Positions 9,553 through 18,371 of a stretch of 64,000 bases of DNA are shown here, piece after piece. Positions within the stretch are counted from its first letter, which is position 1. The number at the start of each line of letters is the position of its first letter. A program made the translations under genes and the position numbers. Location of the stretch: the NCBI GenBank assembly GCA_004557245.1, contig SFEL01000003.1:44605-108604 (forward strand). Reading direction: 5' to 3'. The stretch is from Clostridiales bacterium (GTDB lineage Bacteria; Bacillota; Clostridia; Christensenellales; CAG-138). The notes beneath the pieces are model-generated. The model saw only the letters and a program-made list of their open reading frames with translations, searched no databases and was not told where the DNA came from.

Positions 9553-10449
9553 ATGGCGGGCTTTTTTGATAAGCTCAGGCAGGGGCTTTCCAAGACAGGC
9601 AGCGGCATAGCGGCTATATTCACAGGCTCCGGCATAGACGACGAATTCTACGAGGAGCTGGAAGAAGCCCTCATAATGGCAGACGTAGGCATGGCGACCA
9701 CCGATAAGCTGCTGGACGGCCTTAGGGATGCGGTGGCCGAAAAGAAGATCAAGGAGCGTTCCGAGGCGCGCAAGGAGCTTATAAGCCTGCTGGCGGATCT
9801 TATGCGGCCCGAAAAGCCATTTCTCGACGGGACGAACAGGGCCGTGATAATGGTGGTCGGCGTGAACGGCGTGGGGAAGACTACCTCGTTGGGCAAGATA
9901 GCTGCGTATTATAAAAATCAGGGCAGGGACGTAGTCCTCGCGGCGGCGGATACCTTCCGCGCAGCCGCTGCCGAGCAGCTCACCGTATGGGCGGAGCGTG
10001 CCGGCGTGCCAATAATAAAGCACGGAGAAGGCGCGGACCCCGCGGCGGTAGTGTTCGACGCGGCGGCCTCATTCAAGGCGCGGAACCGTGATATGCTGCT
10101 TTGCGACACGGCGGGCAGGCTGCACAATAAGAAAAACCTCATGAACGAGCTGGAGAAGATGCGCCGCGTGCTGGACCGGGAGCTGCCCGGCGTGCCTGTG
10201 GAGGCGCTGATGGTGCTTGACGCCACCACCGGCCAGAACGCAATAGCTCAGGCGCGAGCCTTCGGCGAGTCCGCAGGGCTTACCGGCATAATACTTACCA
10301 AGCTTGACGGCACCGCAAAGGGCGGCGTGGCCGTGGCCGTAAAGGAAGAGCTGAAAATACCTGTTCGCTTCGTAGGCGTTGGCGAGGGCATAGACGACAT
10401 GCAGGCCTTCGATCCCGATGATTACGCAAGAGCGCTGCTTAGCGAATGA
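9553..10449 (+). CDS. ftsY: Signal recognition particle receptor FtsY
   Basis: FtsY (298 residues) is the membrane-docking GTPase for SRP. It has the NG-domain motifs [13 protein letters not shown] (about residue 103), [20 protein letters not shown] and [10 protein letters not shown]. The N-terminal A domain is very short, as in many Gram-positives. It follows smc with an AGGAGGAAAT site and is ended by a hairpin terminator. Its partner Ffh is encoded 3 kb downstream. Confidence 0.96.
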   Translation: MAGFFDKLRQGLSKTGSGIAAIFTGSGIDDEFYEELEEALIMADVGMATTDKLLDGLRDAVAEKKIKERSEARKELISLLADLMRPEKPFLDGTNRAVIMVVGVNGVGKTTSLGKIAAYYKNQGRDVVLAAADTFRAAAAEQLTVWAERAGVPIIKHGEGADPAAVVFDAAASFKARNRDMLLCDTAGRLHNKKNLMNELEKMRRVLDRELPGVPVEALMVLDATTGQNAIAQARAFGESAGLTGIILTKLDGTAKGGVAVAVKEELKIPVRFVGVGEGIDDMQAFDPDDYARALLSE

Positions 10450-10468
10450 TGAAAACGCAATGCGCTGT

Positions 10469-10500
10469 GGGCTGTGATAAGCAGTCCATTTTTATTTTTA
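10469..10500 (+). terminator. Intrinsic terminator after ftsY
   Basis: The stem GGGCTG/CAGTCC has 6 pairs including one G-U and a 7 base loop. It is followed by ATTTTTATTTTT. Confidence 0.65.
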
Positions 10501-10577
10501 AGGATTTGCTGCTGCGAAACGTATTATAAGTGAAGGCCTTCGAAAGGAAAAAAGCATTTGGCTGGAGGAGTGATACC

Positions 10578-11075
10578 TTGAATCGAACCCTGAGAACAAG
10601 GGAAGAGACGGCGGATATATACAGGCGCAACATAGACGCCGTGTACCGGGTGTGCATGCTGTTCTTCAAAGGCAGCAGGGCGGATGCCGAGGACGCGGCC
10701 CAGAGCACCTTCCTGAAACTCATGAAAAGCCCTGTTAAATTTGAAAACGCGGCGCATGAAAAGTCGTGGCTCATAGTCGTCGCGTCCAATATATGCCGGG
10801 ATTCCCTAAGGTCAGGCTGGAAGACGCGGGTTCAGCTGGACGATGAGTCGCTGGCTGGCATACCGGCAGAGGATGATCGAAGCGACCTCCTGCGGCAGGT
10901 TATGGAGCTTCCGGACAAATGCAAGACGGCGGTATATATGTACTATTACGAGGGCTATACTTCTGGGGAGATAGCCGCGGCAATGGGCAAGAGCAAGGCG
11001 AGCGTGTGGGGGTATCTGCACAGCGGGCGGAAGCTTTTGCGTGAGGCGCTGAAGGAGGAAGGGTATGAAGGATAA
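10578..11075 (+). CDS. ECF-type RNA polymerase sigma factor
   Basis: This 165-residue protein has sigma-70 region 2 (RRNIDAVYRVCMLFFKGSRADAEDAAQSTFLKLM) and region 4 (LPDKCKTAVYMYYYEGYTSGEIAAAMGKS, a helix-turn-helix). The TTG at 10578 is chosen because GGAGGAG ends 7 bases before it. An in-frame GTG at 10530 would add 16 residues without homology. It overlaps the next gene, a DUF4179 membrane protein, by 11 bp. That pairing is the usual sigma/anti-sigma layout in Clostridia. The stimulus is unknown. Confidence 0.9.
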   Translation: MNRTLRTREETADIYRRNIDAVYRVCMLFFKGSRADAEDAAQSTFLKLMKSPVKFENAAHEKSWLIVVASNICRDSLRSGWKTRVQLDDESLAGIPAEDDRSDLLRQVMELPDKCKTAVYMYYYEGYTSGEIAAAMGKSKASVWGYLHSGRKLLREALKEEGYEG

Positions 11076-12405
11076 GCGTTTTATGGAAGCATGCGACAGG
11101 CTGAACATACGGGACTCCCGGCGCGAGGAGCTGCTCGGAGAGATATTCCTCAGAATTGAAGCCGAAGAAAGGGAAGAAAAGCATATGAAAAATTCAAATA
11201 GCAGAATAAGGCAGGGAAAACTGTGGCGCAAGCTGGCGCCGGTGCTGGCTGTGGTGCTGATACTCGGCGCGGTCATCTTGGTACCCAGCGTAGGCGAGGC
11301 CGTCAGCGGCTGGTTCGGTAAGCTGTTCAACAGAAGCGAGTATTTAGGTACGCTGCCGGAGAACCGGGCAAGCATGCCGGACGTGGAGACGGCCATACAA
11401 ATTCCAAAGGATAATGAGCAGGATTATACGATATACACTCTTGACGAAACAGATGAAGCCATAGAATTCGCTGCGGCAAGGGCAAACTACGGCTTTGCAC
11501 CTTATAATCCTGAGGACTGGCAATGGCTGAAGGAGACCGAACCCAAGATAACCGATATCCTCGTTGAAAACGGAAAGCTCACGGTAATATCATATTTGGA
11601 TACTGATCCTCTGCCATTCTGGTGCGGAGACGAAAATATGAAGCTGGATTGGTACGGAGATGAGCTGTACATTACCAACGGCAGCAAGACATATGAACTG
11701 TATTTTGGTTCTACCGGATTGCAACCGCAGGAAGGTTATTTCAATGGCGAGGAGATGAATATAGACAGGGTGAAGCAGGATAAGGGCGTAATGCTGTATA
11801 CGGAGTACAATATAGCGCTTGATAATATTCCGGAAGGTCATTACGATGCGGTATTTACATCGAGAATACTGGACTGCAGGGTGGATGTTATGGCAAACTT
11901 TGCAACTATAGCAAAGATAGAGCAGAGATTTGAGGTGGACATAGACAGCAGAAATACCTCTAAGAAGGAGAAAGGCAGCGTACAGATCAGCGGGAAGTAT
12001 CCTCTTACGATATCCGATCATGAAAATGGCGGGGTATACAATATTGAAAAGGATCTTAGCGGAATAACTGTGAAGTCCGAGGCAGCTTTTAATGCCACGA
12101 GTATAGCGGTGAGCGTGTCCTATGAATTCCCGGAAGGATGGAGCGAAGCGGAAAAGAACGCATTCATATACGGGGGCAGAGATAGCGGGCTGCACTACGA
12201 AATACTGGTAGATGGGGAGAGCTTGGGGAAGGATGGCAAAAACCTGCACGGCAGACAAGGAGTGATCAATTTCGAGATACCCTTGACCTCCGACCAGCAG
12301 CAGAAGGCGGGCAGCATAGTGCTGAGGCCCGTATACGGCTGGCGCGATGACAATACCGAGAAAAAGGGCGTTGCGCTGGAGGGCTGCGACATAGTTATCA
12401 AATAA
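11065..12405 (+). CDS. DUF4179-type membrane protein, probable anti-sigma factor
   Basis: This 446-residue protein has a charged cytoplasmic N-terminus (about 1-55, short helices), one membrane helix (about 57-76, LAPVLAVVLILGAVILVPSV) and a large extracytoplasmic part rich in beta-type sequence. This is the architecture of DUF4179 proteins encoded after ECF sigma factors. By analogy the N-terminus would hold the sigma factor until an envelope signal arrives. That role is inferred from architecture and the 11 bp overlap, not from a recognised anti-sigma motif. Confidence 0.8.
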   Translation: MKDKRFMEACDRLNIRDSRREELLGEIFLRIEAEEREEKHMKNSNSRIRQGKLWRKLAPVLAVVLILGAVILVPSVGEAVSGWFGKLFNRSEYLGTLPENRASMPDVETAIQIPKDNEQDYTIYTLDETDEAIEFAAARANYGFAPYNPEDWQWLKETEPKITDILVENGKLTVISYLDTDPLPFWCGDENMKLDWYGDELYITNGSKTYELYFGSTGLQPQEGYFNGEEMNIDRVKQDKGVMLYTEYNIALDNIPEGHYDAVFTSRILDCRVDVMANFATIAKIEQRFEVDIDSRNTSKKEKGSVQISGKYPLTISDHENGGVYNIEKDLSGITVKSEAAFNATSIAVSVSYEFPEGWSEAEKNAFIYGGRDSGLHYEILVDGESLGKDGKNLHGRQGVINFEIPLTSDQQQKAGSIVLRPVYGWRDDNTEKKGVALEGCDIVIK

Positions 12406-12419
12406 CCGATTCACCACGC

Positions 12420-12446
12420 GGGGGCAGAAACTGCCCCCCCTTTTTT
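12420..12446 (+). terminator. Strong intrinsic terminator
   Basis: The stem GGGGGCAG / CTGCCCCC has a 3 base AAA loop. It is followed by two further C and T6. It closes the sigma/DUF4179 operon. Confidence 0.9.
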
Positions 12447-12506
12447 ATTGCACGTAAATGGTTTATAATATTTTAACTATGAAAATTTATGCGAGGATTT
12501 GTATTT

Positions 12507-13262
12507 ATGGAAGCTGCCGCGAAAAAAGGACTAAACTCAAACCAGCTCAAGCTTATCGCTATAATCGCCATGACCGTTGACCATCTGGCCTGGGTCATAT
12601 GGCCAGGTTACCAGACACAGTGGTGGCAGCTGGCTCTGCACTGCATTGGCCGCATAACCGCACCCACCATGTGGTTCTTCGTTGCAGAGGGATACCATTA
12701 TACTCATAGCTTCAAAAAGTATGCCCTGCGCCTGCTGGCCTTTGCGGTGATATCACATTTCGCTTACGACTTCGCCTTCGGTATACCATTCATACCCTTC
12801 ACTACCACCGCCTTTAACCAGACCAGCGTCATATGGTCTTTATTCTGGGGCCTCATATTGCTTAAGGTAAACGGAAGCGACAAGCTTGTCACATGGCAGA
12901 AGATATCGATAATATTCATTGCGTGCGCAGTCTCCTTCTGTTCCGACTGGAGCTGCATAGCAACCATGGCGATACTCTACATCGGAACCTACCGGGGCAA
13001 CTTCAATAAGCAGATGACATGGATGATGATCTGGGTCGCCGTATACGCCGCAGTGTATTTTCTCTTTATAAACAAGGTCTACGCCGTAATCCAGCTTTTT
13101 GCCGCGCTGGCCATACCGTTGCTCAAAAGCTATAATGGGGAGAGGGGAAGCTGGAAGGGAATGAAGTGGCTGTTTTATATCTACTATCCTTCCCATCTTA
13201 TCATATGCGGCATAATACGCCTACTGCTCCACGGCAACATTGGCATAATGATAGGCAGCTAA
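12507..13262 (+). CDS. TraX family integral membrane protein
   Basis: This 251-residue multi-span membrane protein begins LNSNQLKLIAIIAMTVDHLAW and carries RITAPTMWFFVAEGYHYT, both typical of the TraX family (named for the F-plasmid pilin acetylase, but widespread in chromosomes). Seven or more hydrophobic segments are visible. The ATG at 12507 has GAGGA 9 bases upstream, and the in-frame ATG at 12489 lacks a site. It may acylate a surface molecule. No neighbour reveals its substrate. A TATAAT at 12464-12469 lies upstream. Confidence 0.8.
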   Translation: MEAAAKKGLNSNQLKLIAIIAMTVDHLAWVIWPGYQTQWWQLALHCIGRITAPTMWFFVAEGYHYTHSFKKYALRLLAFAVISHFAYDFAFGIPFIPFTTTAFNQTSVIWSLFWGLILLKVNGSDKLVTWQKISIIFIACAVSFCSDWSCIATMAILYIGTYRGNFNKQMTWMMIWVAVYAAVYFLFINKVYAVIQLFAALAIPLLKSYNGERGSWKGMKWLFYIYYPSHLIICGIIRLLLHGNIGIMIGS

Positions 13263-13268
13263 AAAAGC

Positions 13269-13296
13269 TTGACATAAGGGAAAATATCCGTATAAT
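13269..13296 (+). promoter_or_regulatory. Promoter of the ylxM-ffh-rpsP operon
   Basis: TTGACA (13269-13274), a 16 bp spacer and TATAAT (13291-13296) make a near-perfect promoter. A small inverted repeat AGTGT-AAA-ACACT (13303-13315) lies at the expected transcript 5' end. Confidence 0.85.
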
Positions 13297-13351
13297 AGTA
13301 TGAGTGTAAAACACTTATGCTTTACAGCTGGCGTGGAAAGGCGGTCTTACT

Positions 13352-13678
13352 TTGGAAAAGCACGTGCGTCTGGGCCTGCTTCTGGATATATACGGCGAGC
13401 TGCTCACAGAGCGGCAGCGGTCCATACTTTTTCAGTCGGTAAACGAGGACTGCTCACTGGCTGAAATAGCCGAGAGGGAGGGAGTTTCCCGCCAGGCTGT
13501 ACGGGACGCCATAATGAAGGCGACGGACAACCTCGAGGGATATGAGAATAGGCTTAAGCTCATGGAGAGGCGCATGGCGCTGATGAACGGGCTGGAAGAG
13601 CTGCAAAATATCTGCCACGATCCCGCCGTAAAGGCAAAGATCAGGACTTTGACGGAGATATGTGAAGATGGCATTTGA
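13352..13678 (+). CDS. ylxM: YlxM/p13 family helix-turn-helix protein
   Basis: This 108-residue protein matches the UPF0122/YlxM family encoded just before ffh and thought to act in the SRP pathway. It resembles sigma region 4 (LLTERQRSILFQSVNEDCSLAEIAEREGVSRQAVRDAI). The start is a TTG at 13352 with AAAGGCGG upstream; MEKHVRLGLLLDIYGELLTERQ aligns with the family. The stop overlaps the ffh start. Confidence 0.9.
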   Translation: MEKHVRLGLLLDIYGELLTERQRSILFQSVNEDCSLAEIAEREGVSRQAVRDAIMKATDNLEGYENRLKLMERRMALMNGLEELQNICHDPAVKAKIRTLTEICEDGI

Positions 13679-15002
13679 GGGCCTTGCATCAAAACTTCAG
13701 AGCGTATTCAAAAAACTATCCGGCCGCGGCAAGCTTTCCGAAAAGGAAGTAAAGGAAGCCATGCGGGAGGTAAAGATCGCCCTGCTCGAGGCGGACGTAA
13801 GCTTTACCGTAGTAAAAAAATTCATAAATTCCGTCACCGAGCGCGCGGTGGGCGCGGAGGTACTGGAAAGCCTCACACCCGGCCAGCAGGTGATAAAGAT
13901 AGTAAACGACGAGCTTGTGAAGCTCATGGGCGGCTCAAACGCCAAGCTGGAGTTCGGCTCGAAGAATCCTTCGGTGATACTGCTCGCCGGCCTTCAGGGC
14001 GCGGGCAAGACCACCATGGCGGGTAAGCTGGGGGCGTACTGCCAGAAGCATTTCGGCAAGTCACCGCTGCTTGCAGCCTGCGATGTTTACAGGCCTGCCG
14101 CCATAAAGCAATTGCAGGTCGTAGGCGAAAAGCTCAGTCTGCCGGTGTTTGAAAAGGGCACGCAGGATCCCGTCATTACAGCGCAGGAGGCCGTAGAGTA
14201 CGCAAAGCGCAACATGCGGGACATGGTGATAGTCGATACCGCCGGACGCCTGCATATAGACTCTGACATGATGGCTGAGATAGAGAAGGTGCGCGACGCG
14301 GTGAACCCCGCCGAGATACTTCTGGTCATCGACGCCATGACGGGTCAGGACGCCGTGAATGCCGCAAAGGCATTCAACGACGCGCTTGAACTTACCGGCG
14401 TCATAATCACCAAGCTGGACGGCGACACAAGAGGCGGCGCTGCGCTGTCTGTAAGGGAGGTTACCGGAAAGCCCATAAAGTTCTGCGGCAACGGTGAAAA
14501 GCTTACTGATATCGAGCCCTTCTATCCTGACAGGATGGCCAGCCGCATACTGGGCATGGGGGACGTTATGACCCTCATAGAGAAGGCTCAGGAGAGTTTC
14601 GATGCGAAAAAGGCGGAGGAGCTTGCCAAAAAGATAAAGACCAACGAGTTCACGCTGGAAGATTTCATGCAGCAGATGGAGCAGATGCAGAACATGGATA
14701 TGGGAAACATGCTATCCATGGTTCCGGGCATGGACGCAGGCAAGCTGGGCAACGTACAGATAGACGAAAAGCAGCTTAAAAAGACTTTGGCCATAATAAA
14801 GTCCATGACGCCCAAAGAGCGGGCAAAGCCTGAGCTCCTTAATGCCAGCAGGCGGAGGAGGATAGCAGCGGGCAGCGGCAACTCGGTTCAGGAGGTAAAC
14901 CGCCTTTTGAACCAGTTCGAGTCCTCGCGCAAGCTCATGAAGCAGCTTAGCTCGGGCAAGTTCGGCAAAAAAGGAAAGATGCGTTTTCCCTTCGGCTTTT
15001 AA
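13668..15002 (+). CDS. ffh: Signal recognition particle protein Ffh
   Basis: Ffh (444 residues) binds signal peptides and SRP RNA and docks to FtsY. It shows an N domain, a G domain with GLQGAGKTTMAGKLG (about residue 106), DTAGRLHID and TKLDGDTRGG, and a C-terminal Met-rich M domain (about 300-444) with SMTPKERAKPELLNASRRRRIAAGSG. The ATG at 13668 has GGAG 10 bases upstream. It overlaps ylxM by 11 bp. No SRP RNA gene was recognised in the window. Confidence 0.97.
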   Translation: MAFEGLASKLQSVFKKLSGRGKLSEKEVKEAMREVKIALLEADVSFTVVKKFINSVTERAVGAEVLESLTPGQQVIKIVNDELVKLMGGSNAKLEFGSKNPSVILLAGLQGAGKTTMAGKLGAYCQKHFGKSPLLAACDVYRPAAIKQLQVVGEKLSLPVFEKGTQDPVITAQEAVEYAKRNMRDMVIVDTAGRLHIDSDMMAEIEKVRDAVNPAEILLVIDAMTGQDAVNAAKAFNDALELTGVIITKLDGDTRGGAALSVREVTGKPIKFCGNGEKLTDIEPFYPDRMASRILGMGDVMTLIEKAQESFDAKKAEELAKKIKTNEFTLEDFMQQMEQMQNMDMGNMLSMVPGMDAGKLGNVQIDEKQLKKTLAIIKSMTPKERAKPELLNASRRRRIAAGSGNSVQEVNRLLNQFESSRKLMKQLSSGKFGKKGKMRFPFGF

Positions 15003-15062
15003 GCCACAGGTTACCGCTTTCAATAATAAATAACTATAAACATATTTGGAGGAAATTTAGTC

Positions 15063-15305
15063 ATGTTAAAGATCAGGCTTCGCCGCATGGGCGCCAAGAA
15101 GGCTCCTTTCTACCGCATCGTTGTTGCAGATTCCCGCTCTCCCCGCGATGGCGCTTTTGTTGAGGAAATCGGCTATTACAATCCCACTTCTGATCCCGCT
15201 GAGCTGAAGGTAGATAACGAGAAGGCTGCCCAGTGGATAAAGAACGGCGCACAGCCCACCGATACTGTACGCGGTTTGCTTAAGAAGTCCGGCGCTATCC
15301 AGTAA
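15063..15305 (+). CDS. rpsP: 30S ribosomal protein S16
   Basis: S16 (80 residues) starts [20 protein letters not shown] and contains [20 protein letters not shown], the family signature. GGAGG lies 10 bp before the ATG. It sits between ffh and khpA, the standard Firmicute order. Confidence 0.97.
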   Translation: MLKIRLRRMGAKKAPFYRIVVADSRSPRDGAFVEEIGYYNPTSDPAELKVDNEKAAQWIKNGAQPTDTVRGLLKKSGAIQ

Positions 15306-15331
15306 TAACCACGGATAATTTGAGTAACGCT

Positions 15332-15559
15332 ATGGGTGAATTGGTAAAATACATCGCCATGAACCTCGTGGATAAACCCGAAGAGGTCAAGGTCGAGGTA
15401 AAAGAGGGCGAAAACTCAACAATAATCGAGCTCACCGTAGCTCCTGACGATATGGGCAAGGTAATAGGCAAGCAGGGCCGTATAGCGAAGGCTATAAGGA
15501 CCGTAGTCAAGGCCGCGTCCGTAAAGGAAAACAAAAAGTACGTCGTAGAGATAGTCTAA
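15332..15559 (+). CDS. khpA: KH-domain RNA-binding protein KhpA
   Basis: This short protein (75 residues from ATG 15332) has the KH GxxG loop in the stretch VAPDDMGKVIGKQGRIAKAIRT. KhpA binds RNA, often with KhpB/Jag, and is always near rpsP and rimM. MGELVKYIAMNLVDKPEEVKV aligns with other family starts. A TTG at 15320 would add four residues and has GGA at a fair distance, so the exact start is open. Confidence 0.9.
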   Translation: MGELVKYIAMNLVDKPEEVKVEVKEGENSTIIELTVAPDDMGKVIGKQGRIAKAIRTVVKAASVKENKKYVVEIV

Positions 15560-15571
15560 GGCGATATGCAG

Positions 15572-15596
15572 AAAAGTGGGCAAAACCACTTTTTTG
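15572..15596 (+). terminator. Terminator-like hairpin between khpA and rimM
   Basis: The stem AAAAGTGG / CCACTTTT has a 6 base loop, with its T-rich 3' arm running into TT. As rimM follows 34 bp on, it may act as a partial terminator that lowers expression of rimM-trmD relative to rpsP. Confidence 0.6.
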
Positions 15597-15629
15597 CGTA
15601 ACTGGAAATTTTTTTGCAGGAGAAACTCA

Positions 15630-16145
15630 ATGGAGTATTTGCGCATAGGCCTTATAACCCGCCCGCACGGCGTGCACGGCGCCCTTAAGGTGCAGCCCTT
15701 GTCCGAGGATCTTACCCGATACAAAGGTCTCAGAGAGGCCTACCTTGAGCGCGGCGGCGCTTATGAGAAGGTGGAGGTATCAGACGTCAGCGTGCAGCCG
15801 GACGCGGTATATATGACTATCTCCGTATGCCGTGACCGGAACACGGCGGAGACGCTGCGCAACCACTACATCTCCGTGGACCGGGAACACGCCGTAAAGC
15901 TGCCGGAGGGCAGATATTTCGTTGAAGATATGATAGGCTGCGATGTATACGATACAAACGGCGCATATTACGGCAAGCTTACCGATGTGCTTGAAACCGG
16001 CGCAAACGACGTTTACGTAATTCAGGGCGAAAAGCAGCTTATGGTACCGGCGCTCAGGAAGCTGCTGAAAGAAGTCGATGTGGCGAATAAGCGTATTGAG
16101 CTTTACGCAGATGTACTTGCGGAGGTGGGGCTGTTTGAGGATTGA
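15630..16145 (+). CDS. rimM: 16S rRNA processing factor RimM
   Basis: RimM (171 residues) helps mature the 30S head and binds S19. The N-terminal domain starts MEYLRIGLITRPHGVHGALKVQP. The C-terminal PRC-barrel carries YVIQGEKQLMVPALRKLLKEVD. The ATG at 15630 follows GCAGGAG, and an upstream in-frame start would add residues without homology. Its last 11 bp overlap trmD. Confidence 0.95.
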   Translation: MEYLRIGLITRPHGVHGALKVQPLSEDLTRYKGLREAYLERGGAYEKVEVSDVSVQPDAVYMTISVCRDRNTAETLRNHYISVDREHAVKLPEGRYFVEDMIGCDVYDTNGAYYGKLTDVLETGANDVYVIQGEKQLMVPALRKLLKEVDVANKRIELYADVLAEVGLFED

Positions 16146-16869
16146 TATACTTACGGTATTTCCCGAGATGTTTGCGGGGCCTATGGATACAAGCATATTG
16201 GGCCGTGCAAAGGATAAGGGCATACTGGACATACGCCTTCACAATATCCGCGACTATTCCGAATCCAAGCACAAGAACACCGATGACTACCCATTCGGCG
16301 GCGGCGCAGGCATGGTTATGATGGCCCAGCCAATATTCTCCTGCCTTGAGGACGTTGACCCTGACCACGAGGCGCTGAGGATCGCCATGGCGCCTCGGGG
16401 AAAGACGCTGAGCGTGCCCATAGCCCGTGAGCTTGCCGCAAAGGACAGGCTGCTGTTCCTCTGCGGCCATTATGAGGGTATTGACGAGCGGGCAATGGAG
16501 CAGATGGACATGGAGCTGTCCATAGGCGATTATGTGCTCACCGGCGGCGAGCTGCCTGCGATGGTTATAATAGATTGCGTCAGCAGGTTTATTCCAGGCG
16601 TGCTGGGCAGCGCGGAGTCGGCGGAGGACGAATCCTTCTCGGACGGGCTTCTCGAATACCCCCAGTATACCCGACCCGCGATGTTCAGGGACATGGCGGT
16701 ACCCGAGGTGCTGCTAAACGGCAACCATGCGCTGATAGCCAAATGGCGGCGGGAGCGCAGCATAGAGGCCACGTATAAGACAAGGCCGGAGCTTATAGAC
16801 GAAAAAAAACTCGGCAAAAAGGAAAAAATATTCCTGCAATCCTTAAAAAATCAAGATAAACAGGCATAA
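16135..16869 (+). CDS. trmD: tRNA (guanine37-N1)-methyltransferase
   Basis: TrmD (244 residues) methylates G37 next to the anticodon and prevents frameshifting. It is a SPOUT enzyme with the deep trefoil knot: [12 protein letters not shown] and [15 protein letters not shown] bind S-adenosylmethionine, and YPQYTRPA is conserved. The start is a TTG at 16135 ([13 protein letters not shown]), inside the end of rimM, with GGAGGT 8 bases upstream. This suggests translational coupling. Confidence 0.96.
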   Translation: MRIDILTVFPEMFAGPMDTSILGRAKDKGILDIRLHNIRDYSESKHKNTDDYPFGGGAGMVMMAQPIFSCLEDVDPDHEALRIAMAPRGKTLSVPIARELAAKDRLLFLCGHYEGIDERAMEQMDMELSIGDYVLTGGELPAMVIIDCVSRFIPGVLGSAESAEDESFSDGLLEYPQYTRPAMFRDMAVPEVLLNGNHALIAKWRRERSIEATYKTRPELIDEKKLGKKEKIFLQSLKNQDKQA

Positions 16870-16874
16870 ATACC

Positions 16875-16978
16875 TTGCAAAAGGGCAGATGCCGTGTTAT
16901 AATACTTTCGTTTGTGACAACGGTTGGTCCAATGGCGGCGGAAAGTCGTGTAAGAACACCCGTAGGAAGGAGAATAAA
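16875..16978 (+). promoter_or_regulatory. Promoter and leader of rplS
   Basis: TTGCAA (16875-16880), a 17 bp spacer and TATAAT (16898-16903) lie just after the trmD stop. A leader of about 70 bases follows before rplS. Such leaders often bind the ribosomal protein they precede, but no defined family structure was confirmed here. Confidence 0.7.
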
Positions 16979-17332
16979 ATGTCCAACATCATTAAAGAAC
17001 TGGAAAAAGAACAGCTCCGTACCGACCTGCCCAAGCTGGAAGTCGGTGACACCGTCCGCGTATTCGTTAAGGTCGTGGAGGGCAACCGCGAACGTCTTCA
17101 GAACTTCGAAGGCATCGTGATTAAAATGCAGGGCGGCGGTATCCGCGAGACCTTCACCGTTCGCCGCGTATCCTACGGCGTAGGCGTAGAGCGCACTTTC
17201 CCCTATCATAGCCCCCGTATCGGCCGCATCGAAGTAGTACGTCACGGCCAGGTTCGCAGGGCTAAGCTGTATTACCTCCGCAACCGCGTTGGTAAAGCTG
17301 CCAAGATCGTGGAGCGCATCGTCGCCAAGTAA
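16979..17332 (+). CDS. rplS: 50S ribosomal protein L19
   Basis: L19 (117 residues) reads [18 protein letters not shown], then [20 protein letters not shown] and [22 protein letters not shown]. It lies at the 30S-50S interface. The ATG at 16979 has AAGGAG 9 bases upstream; the longer in-frame version from 16889 covers the leader and is rejected. A strong hairpin follows. Confidence 0.97.
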   Translation: MSNIIKELEKEQLRTDLPKLEVGDTVRVFVKVVEGNRERLQNFEGIVIKMQGGGIRETFTVRRVSYGVGVERTFPYHSPRIGRIEVVRHGQVRRAKLYYLRNRVGKAAKIVERIVAK

Positions 17333-17384
17333 CAAAAAAACACAAAGGTCTCCGGTGCTTTTGGAGAGTACCCGTAAAACAGTT

Positions 17385-17426
17385 AAGTCTCCGTATGGTT
17401 AAGGCATACGGAGACTTGTTTCTTTC
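17385..17426 (+). terminator. Strong intrinsic terminator after rplS
   Basis: A perfect 13 bp stem (AAGTCTCCGTATG, 17385-17397; its complement 17405-17417) with a 7 base loop is followed by GTTTCTTTC. Confidence 0.85.
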
Positions 17427-17682
17427 ATTTGGTTTTTATCTTGCAGGCGGCAAACGGTTTATCAAAACTGCCCGCAAATGGCAAATCCAATGGGAATAGC
17501 CTCTTTGGCGGTACAGGGGGGGAGCTTCACTGAGAATACAAAGTGACGTAACATTAGCGGGCTGTCAAATCTTACAACTGACGGAAAATAAAATTCCGCC
17601 GGACACGCGATACTAACGGCAGGAGAGTATGGGAGTGCATTTTTTAGATCCTAAAGGATTGACCGCCAGATAAATATGAGGT
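17427..17682. other. Noncoding stretch at the edge of an AT-rich islet
   Basis: No coding frame or RNA gene was recognised. Small palindromes (CGGAA-AATAAAA-TTCCG; ATCC-TAAA-GGAT) are present but lack the features of terminators. It marks a change from GC-rich core to AT-rich DNA that continues to about 18300. Confidence 0.4.
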
Positions 17683-18096
17683 TTACTTACTTGCTGCGAA
17701 ATCATATGCTTGCCTTATCCATGCAAACAATTCATCATCTAGTTCAGATTGAGAGTTTATAACTATGTGAGTTGTCCATCGTCCGGAATAAGGTTCGGTT
17801 TTGGCGGCTACTCTGGCAGATTCAAGTGGATAAGATAGTCCTAAAGTAATTACAATATATGGATCAGGCAATTCGGTTTTCTTTTTTACATGCAAGAAAG
17901 AAGCACATGCGTATATATGCCGGTTTGAAAATGTTATTTGAGATTTATGCACCCGAATTGAAGTTGAAGGAAACATTTCAAGTAACCTTTCAACAAATAA
18001 TTCATATAGAGGATATGCTGTTGGATGCTTATTGAAAAACATAAGTTCATCTTGAGCTATCTGATGCATAATCATTTTCCTCAAATCACAATCCAT
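17683..18096 (-). CDS. DUF5655-like small protein
   Basis: A 137-residue reverse-strand ORF (MDCDLRKMIMHQIAQDEL) whose middle (PLYELFVERLLEMFPSTSIRVHKSQITFSNRHIYACASF) resembles DUF5655 proteins. These are small bacterial proteins that often occur alone or fused to other domains and have no fixed function. The ends of the gene are well bounded, but internal starts at MIMHQ or MHQIAQ are possible. Base composition is clearly more AT-rich than its neighbours and it points against them, so it looks acquired. Confidence 0.6.
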   Translation of the reverse strand: MDCDLRKMIMHQIAQDELMFFNKHPTAYPLYELFVERLLEMFPSTSIRVHKSQITFSNRHIYACASFLHVKKKTELPDPYIVITLGLSYPLESARVAAKTEPYSGRWTTHIVINSQSELDDELFAWIRQAYDFAASK

Positions 18097-18329
18097 CTCA
18101 CTTTACTATTTAAAATTAAAGTATACCAGAAAAAAGTGAAAAAATCTACATTTCAGCCAAAGGATCGCCTGGATAGCTTAAAAATGTTCAGATATTCCTT
18201 TGCGTATTTTAGATAACAGCTTTTAAGTTTCGATTCTACTTTATTTGGAATTTCGTTAATACTGTTTTATGACTCTGCGCGTTTTACGCCGGGGGCTTTT
18301 ACTTTGCTCTGGTTTTTGTATTGCTTTGC

Positions 18330-18338
18330 TGATATACT
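18330..18338 (+). promoter_or_regulatory. Extended -10 promoter of rbgA
   Basis: TGATATACT (TGn plus TATACT) lies 34 bp upstream of the rbgA ATG. The -35 region is weak. The rest of 18097-18371 holds no gene that I can see. Confidence 0.45.
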
Positions 18339-18371
18339 GATTTTATCAATTTTGACCTCACGGAGGAAAAT

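Noticed and set aside
15576..15629. Upstream extension of rimM
   Set aside because: It runs through the terminator-like hairpin. MEYLRIGLITRPHG at 15630 has its own ribosome site and aligns with the family.
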